Assembly: GCF_029168945.1 (NCBI RefSeq)
Contig: NC_083606.1
Location: 15,154,041-15,218,040 of the forward strand
From: Cannabis sativa
Taxonomy: Eukaryota > Streptophyta > Magnoliopsida > Rosales > Cannabaceae
Reading direction: 5' to 3'
Length of the DNA: 64,000 nucleotides
Both the position numbers and the translations under genes were made by a program. Position 1 is the first letter of the stretch, and every line of letters starts with the position of its first letter. Positions 59,929-64,000 of the stretch are shown piece after piece. The notes beneath the pieces were generated by a model, which had not been told where the DNA came from, searched no databases, and saw only the letters and a program-made list of their open reading frames with translations.

Positions 59929-61477
59929 AAATTTGCTTGAAACTTGGGAGAATCTTCACCCAGATGAGTTAAAGCTTAAAGTTGGAAATGGCGAGTTGGT
60001 ATCAGTTAAAGCAAGAGGAACAGCCCGAATCAAGTTTAATTCTAAGAAGTTTTTACTTTTAGAGAATGTTTTATATATTCCTAATTTTAGTAGAAACTTG
60101 ATTAGTGTTTCATGTTTACAGACACAATTTTATATATTGAATTTTTCGAGTTCAAATTGTTCAATTTCTCGTAATGGATTTCATATATGTGTTGCAAACA
60201 TGGAACGAGGGCTTTATGTTTTAAGACCTGATACTCAAATCTCACTAAATACTGAACTTTTCAATGTAGCTAGACCTAGAAGCCTTAAGAGAAAAGAGAT
60301 TGATAATGATGATCAAACTTATCTATGGCATTTACGTTTAGGTCATATAGGCTTTGATAGACTCAATAGGCTAACCAAAGACGGTCCATTAAAAAATGTC
60401 GTCTTAGGAGAGCTGCCAGTCTGCGAGTCTTGCCTAGAAGGTAAAATGACCAAACGTTCTTTCTCTGCAAAGGGAGAGCGTGCCAAAGAACCACTAGGGT
60501 TAGTACATTCAGATGTTTGCGGACCGCTGAATGTAAAAGCCAGAGGAGGTTATGAGTATTTCGTCACTTTCATTGACGATTTCTCTAGATATAGTTTTCT
60601 TTACCTAATGCAAAAGAAATCTGAAACGTTTGAAAAGTTTCAGGAATTTCATGCTTTGGCTCAAAACCAATTAGGTAAAACATTAAAGATCTTGCGAACT
60701 GATAGGGGTGGAGAATATATGGATATGCAGTTCAAAGATCATTTAATTGAACTTGGAATTGAATCCCAATATACTGCCCCTAGCACTCCACAGCAGAATG
60801 GAGTTGCAGAAAGAAGAAATCGCACTCTCTTAGAAATGATTAGGTCTATGCTGAGTTACTCAACTCTGTCTACGTCCTTCTGGGGATATGCTATTCAAAT
60901 GGCAAATGACATTTTGAATGTTGTTCCATCTAAAGCAGTCCCTAAGACACCCGTCGAACTATGGAATGGTCGCACACCTAGTTTGCGCCATTATAGGATT
61001 TGGGGGTGCCCTGCTCACGTCTTAAGAAAGAAAGAAAGCAAACTGGAATCGCGAACTGAGGTTTGCATGTTTGTCGGAAATTCTAAAGAGACTAGGGGTG
61101 GACTATTCTATAGTCACAAGGATAACAAAGTGTTTGTCTCTACAAATGCTACTTTCCTTGAAGAGAACTATATGAAAGACAACAAACCAAAAAGTGAAAT
61201 TGTATTAGAGGAAATGCTCACAGATACTGTTCCTTCAAATGTACCATCTTCTTCTACTCAAGAAGAGGAACATCCCACTCCCTCAGTTGTAGCAACTGAG
61301 AAAACTACTACTAAAGCTCCTGTTCAGAAAGTCACCGCTCCTCGTCGTAGTGGGAGGGTTTCAACGAAACCATCTCGTTATGGCTTGGATGGTGAAATCA
61401 ATATGGTCGTTGGTGACGGTATTGATGACGACCCATTGACCTATAAACAGGCAATGGCAAGTCCGCAACGGAAGTGA
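59929..61477 (+). pseudogene. Copia integrase region
   Basis: The open frame (upstream limit 59915) holds the rest of protease, then the integrase zinc finger (HLRLGHIGFDRL with CESCLEGK, about 60330-60440) and the catalytic core: Asp in HSDVCGPL (about 60510), Asp in RTDRGGEY (about 60700) and Glu in NGVAERRN (about 60805). The Ser/Thr/Pro-rich linker leads toward RT and ends at TGA near 61477, where related elements have a sense codon. It is otherwise well preserved and recently active in appearance. It resembles TNT1/Tork-type copia polyproteins; exact lineage is not resolved. Confidence 0.88.
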
Positions 61478-62998
61478 TGGTCAGCCGGTATGGATTCAGA
61501 AATGGATTCCATGAAGAAGAACAAAGTCTGGGAATGTGTAGAACCACCTGAAGATTTTCGTCCAATTGGATGTAAATGGGTCTACAAGAAGAAAAGAGGT
61601 GCTGGAGGCGAAGTCGAAACTTTCAAAGCTAGACTGGTCGCCAAGGGTTATACCCAAAGAGAAGGTGTGGACTATGAGGAAACTTTTAGTCCTGTTGCCA
61701 TGCTCAAATCCATCCGAATTCTTCTCTCCATAGCTGCCGCTTTAGATTATGAAATCTGGCAAATGGATGTCAAGACAGCCTTTCTTAATGGGCTTCTTGA
61801 TGAAACCATCTATATGGAGCAACCAGAAGGTTATGTTCTTCCTGGGCAGGAGAATAAAGTTTGCAAATTAAATAGGTCCATATATGGGCTTAAGCAAGCT
61901 TCTCGCTCATGGAACAAAAGGTTTGATGAGATCATCAAGACCTACGGCTTTCATCAGAATGAAGATGAACCTTGTGTTTACCAACTCAAGGAAAACCAAG
62001 TAGTAGTATTCCTGGTCCTTTATGTTGATGACATTTTGATCATTGGAAACAATGTCAAGAAAATGACTCACATCAAAGAACGGCTTGACACTCAATTCGA
62101 CATGAAAGACTTGGGTGAGGCAGCCTATGTTCTTGGTATTCAGATTGTCAGAAATCGGAAGAACAGATCCCTTGCTCTCTCTCAAACAACCTACATTGAC
62201 AAAGTTCTTGAGAGATTTTCCATGACCAATACCAAAGGGGCAAACATGCCCTCTAGACATGGTATCCGTCTATCTAAGGAACAGTGTCCTACTGATCCTC
62301 AAGAGATAGAAGACATGGCAAAAATTCCTTATGCTTCTGCAGTTGGGAGTCTGATGTATGCTATGCTATGCACTAGACCTGACATCTGCTATGCAGTTGG
62401 AATCGTGAGCAGGTATTAGTCAAATCCAGGAAGGGTACATTGGAACGCGGTTAAGTATATTTTGAAATACTTAAAGAGTACAAGAGATTATGTATTAGTC
62501 TACAAGGGTGGTGCTTTGAATCCCTTAGGCTATACAGACTCAGATTTCCAGGGATGTCTTGAAGACAGGAAATCTACATCTGGGATGGTGTTTACTCTTG
62601 GGGGTGGAGCAGTGGTTTGGCGAAGTGCTAAACAAACTGCGATTTTGGATTCTACCATGGAGGCAGAATACATAGCTGCGGCTGAAGCAGCTAAAGAGGT
62701 TGTCTGGCTTAGGAAGTTCTTCACCAGTCTTGGTGTAGTTCCTGGAATGGAAAGGCCTTTAGTCCTGCTTTGTGATAACACTGGAGCTATAGCCAACAGT
62801 AAGGAACCTCGGAGCCACAAGAGAAGTAAGCACATAGAAAGAAAGTATCATATTATCAGAGAATATGTGGCAAGAGGGGATGTACTGGTGGAGAAAGTGG
62901 ATACGCAGGATAACTTGGCTGATCCATTCACCAAAGTCTTGGCAGTAACTTCATTCGAAAAGCACCGTCAGAATTTAGGATTAATTGAAATGTACTGA
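61478..62998 (+). pseudogene. Copia reverse transcriptase and RNase H
   Basis: After the TGA the same frame continues with MDSEMDSMKKNKVWE, KARLVAKGYTQREGVDYEETFSPVA, QMDVKTAFLNG, SIYGLKQASRSWN and the RT active site LYVDDILIIGN (about 62017-62050). A TAG near 62417 interrupts RT in VSRY*SNPG. The frame resumes into RNase H: YTDSDFQGC, DSTMEAEYIAAAEAAKEVVWL, LCDNTGAI, HIERKYHIIREYV, ending at 62998. Two internal stops plus the gag frameshift mean the element cannot make a full polyprotein. Confidence 0.9.
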
Positions 62999-63010
62999 TT
63001 TGTTTTATAT

Positions 63011-63027
63011 TAGTGCAAGTGGGAGTT
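63011..63027 (+). other. Polypurine tract of the copia element
   Basis: TAGTGCAAGTGGGAGTT immediately precedes the 3' LTR and is shared with the minus-strand family member. Confidence 0.8.
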
Positions 63028-64000
63028 TGTTGGGTTTTATGCCCTAAATAAAACTCTGTTTCAATATAATCCAGATTATTCTATATCAATAAAGTAACAG
63101 AAGTAATTTTTCATTCATTTGTGTATGTTTTGGTTCACTTAATCAATTGCTTGTCTATTTGATTTATAAATTCATCCAAACCCCGTTCACATACTTGAAC
63201 ATGTTTATTGTGTTGTCAACACAGTGGAAAATAAACATGACTATGTGAATAAAGTATTCCTAGATTTATCAGAACACTGGGTTTCACTGATATGACAATC
63301 TACAACAGAGTTTACTTACATTTGGAGAAATGTTATGTTCTTTCCAGAACATAGGTTAAAGTAAGGCTCAGGTTGGATGCATGGAGTATGCATTGGAATA
63401 GACCGATATTGAACTTTGAATTAGATTTTGAAACTTACCGTAAACATCTATTCAATTCAATATCAGAAGTTGATCCTAGATCACATGATCTAAATCCTGA
63501 TATGGTTAGGCTTAATTTCAAGAGTGTTATTCGTGTTCTTTGATTTGTTAGTTAAGCCTAAAACTTTAGTCTGGGCAATACATACATTTTGGGAACACGG
63601 TAGTGCGATTGAGTGGGAGCGCTAACATAAATATGGAGTCTATAGCTTCTATCTGGCGAATAGTAAGCAAAGGGTGATTTCCTTCGAGCTTAACCAAACG
63701 AGATAAATGATTAAGTACTCATTTCACTTAGTTGAAATATCATTTATACAGGGTTAAGTGTTTTAAGGATAAAATACATTGTAGGGTGTTACGGTAATCT
63801 AAGTCCCTTTATAGTGTAGATCATCCATATAGAGGATCATTGATCACATTAGGATTATAACAATGGATAACTAATAATGTGTCTATATGGTGGAACATAT
63901 AGAGCATTCTATATACTGAGAGTGCAATTCTGAGTTCTATGTGTGGATTCAACGAAGAATTAATAAGTCAGTGAATTTAAGTGGTAAATTCAAGATCTGC
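63028..64000 (+). repeat. 3' LTR of the plus-strand copia element, truncated by the window
   Basis: It begins TGTTGGGTTTTATGCCC. The first 973 bp of the LTR are visible and are nearly identical to 54869-55830. Confidence 0.95.

Larger units (their letters stand above)
54869..64000 (+). mobile_element. Large Ty1/copia element, 3' LTR runs off the window
   Basis: The 5' LTR is 54869-56737 (1869 bp), the primer site 56740-56756, the leader 56757-59350, gag-pol 59358-62998, the polypurine tract just before 63028, and the 3' LTR starts at 63028. AAAGC at 54864-54868 is the left target duplication; the right one lies outside the window. It inserted into the RT of an older minus-strand copia element. 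In the visible 970 bp the two LTRs differ at about eight bases and one indel of roughly 16 bp near 55420. LTRs and leader relate it to the element at 5500-17791. Confidence 0.93.

Noticed and set aside
1..64000. CRISPR arrays, tRNA or rRNA genes
   Set aside because: No regularly spaced repeats with unique spacers and no tRNA or rRNA signature sequences were seen; the only tRNA-like matches are LTR primer binding sites.

Overview
This window looks like plant nuclear DNA, almost certainly from a eudicot. Two intron-bearing host genes encode a phytocyanin and a pectin methylesterase, and they sit among nested Ty1/copia and Ty3/gypsy LTR retrotransposons, MITEs, a CACTA element and AT-rich spacers. 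Exact species is not provable from sequence alone; a Rosales/Cannabaceae-like origin is a weak impression. There are no operons, CRISPR arrays or recognisable tRNA/rRNA genes.

Region by region. (1) 1-23.5 kb is retroelement debris. A decayed Tat-lineage gypsy element on + (gag about 1.38-2.7 kb, protease/RT pieces at 2.7-3.09, 4.98-5.50 and 17.80-17.98 kb) is split by a solo copia LTR (3088-4980) and by a complete copia element on - (5500-17791, TSD GTCTA, two 1905-bp LTRs). One LTR of that copia element is itself split by a gypsy solo LTR (6410-8696, TSD ATGGG). A second Tat fragment (RNase H/integrase, -) lies at about 18-22 kb and a copia RT/RNase H fragment (+) at 22.0-23.3 kb. (2) 23.5-33 kb holds the two-exon phytocyanin gene (24435-25944, -), several MITEs including an inverted pair, a 915-bp CACTA element with TTA target duplication (30558-31472), a long-TIR element and candidate Helitron ends. 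(3) 33124-42500 is a structurally complete Tekay/Del-like chromovirus on - (TSD GGTGA, 2112-bp LTRs that are almost identical) whose gag-pol is nonetheless broken in many places. (4) 42.5-50.8 kb carries a 1.3-kb long-TIR element, a broken unknown gene near 46.2-46.6 kb, MITEs and the four-exon pectinesterase gene (47981-49393, -). (5) 50785-64000 is a nest: a copia element on - (534-bp LTR), cut by a gypsy solo LTR (51468-53738, TSD TGTCT) and by a large copia element on + (54869 to beyond the window end) with both LTRs, PBS, gag-pol and PPT visible.

The two large copia elements (5500-17791 and 54869-64000) belong to one family. Outside their LTRs the best conserved stretch is not coding: it is a block of about 370-400 bp in the untranslated leader, just before gag, with short hairpins that share the same five-base loop (CTAAT) and two copies of a CTCGCCTAAACGGGACA motif. 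One copy has lost almost all of its pol but kept this block and carries a second, diverged version of it. This is the strongest candidate for an undescribed functional element here, perhaps an RNA packaging, dimerisation or translation signal of the retrotransposon.
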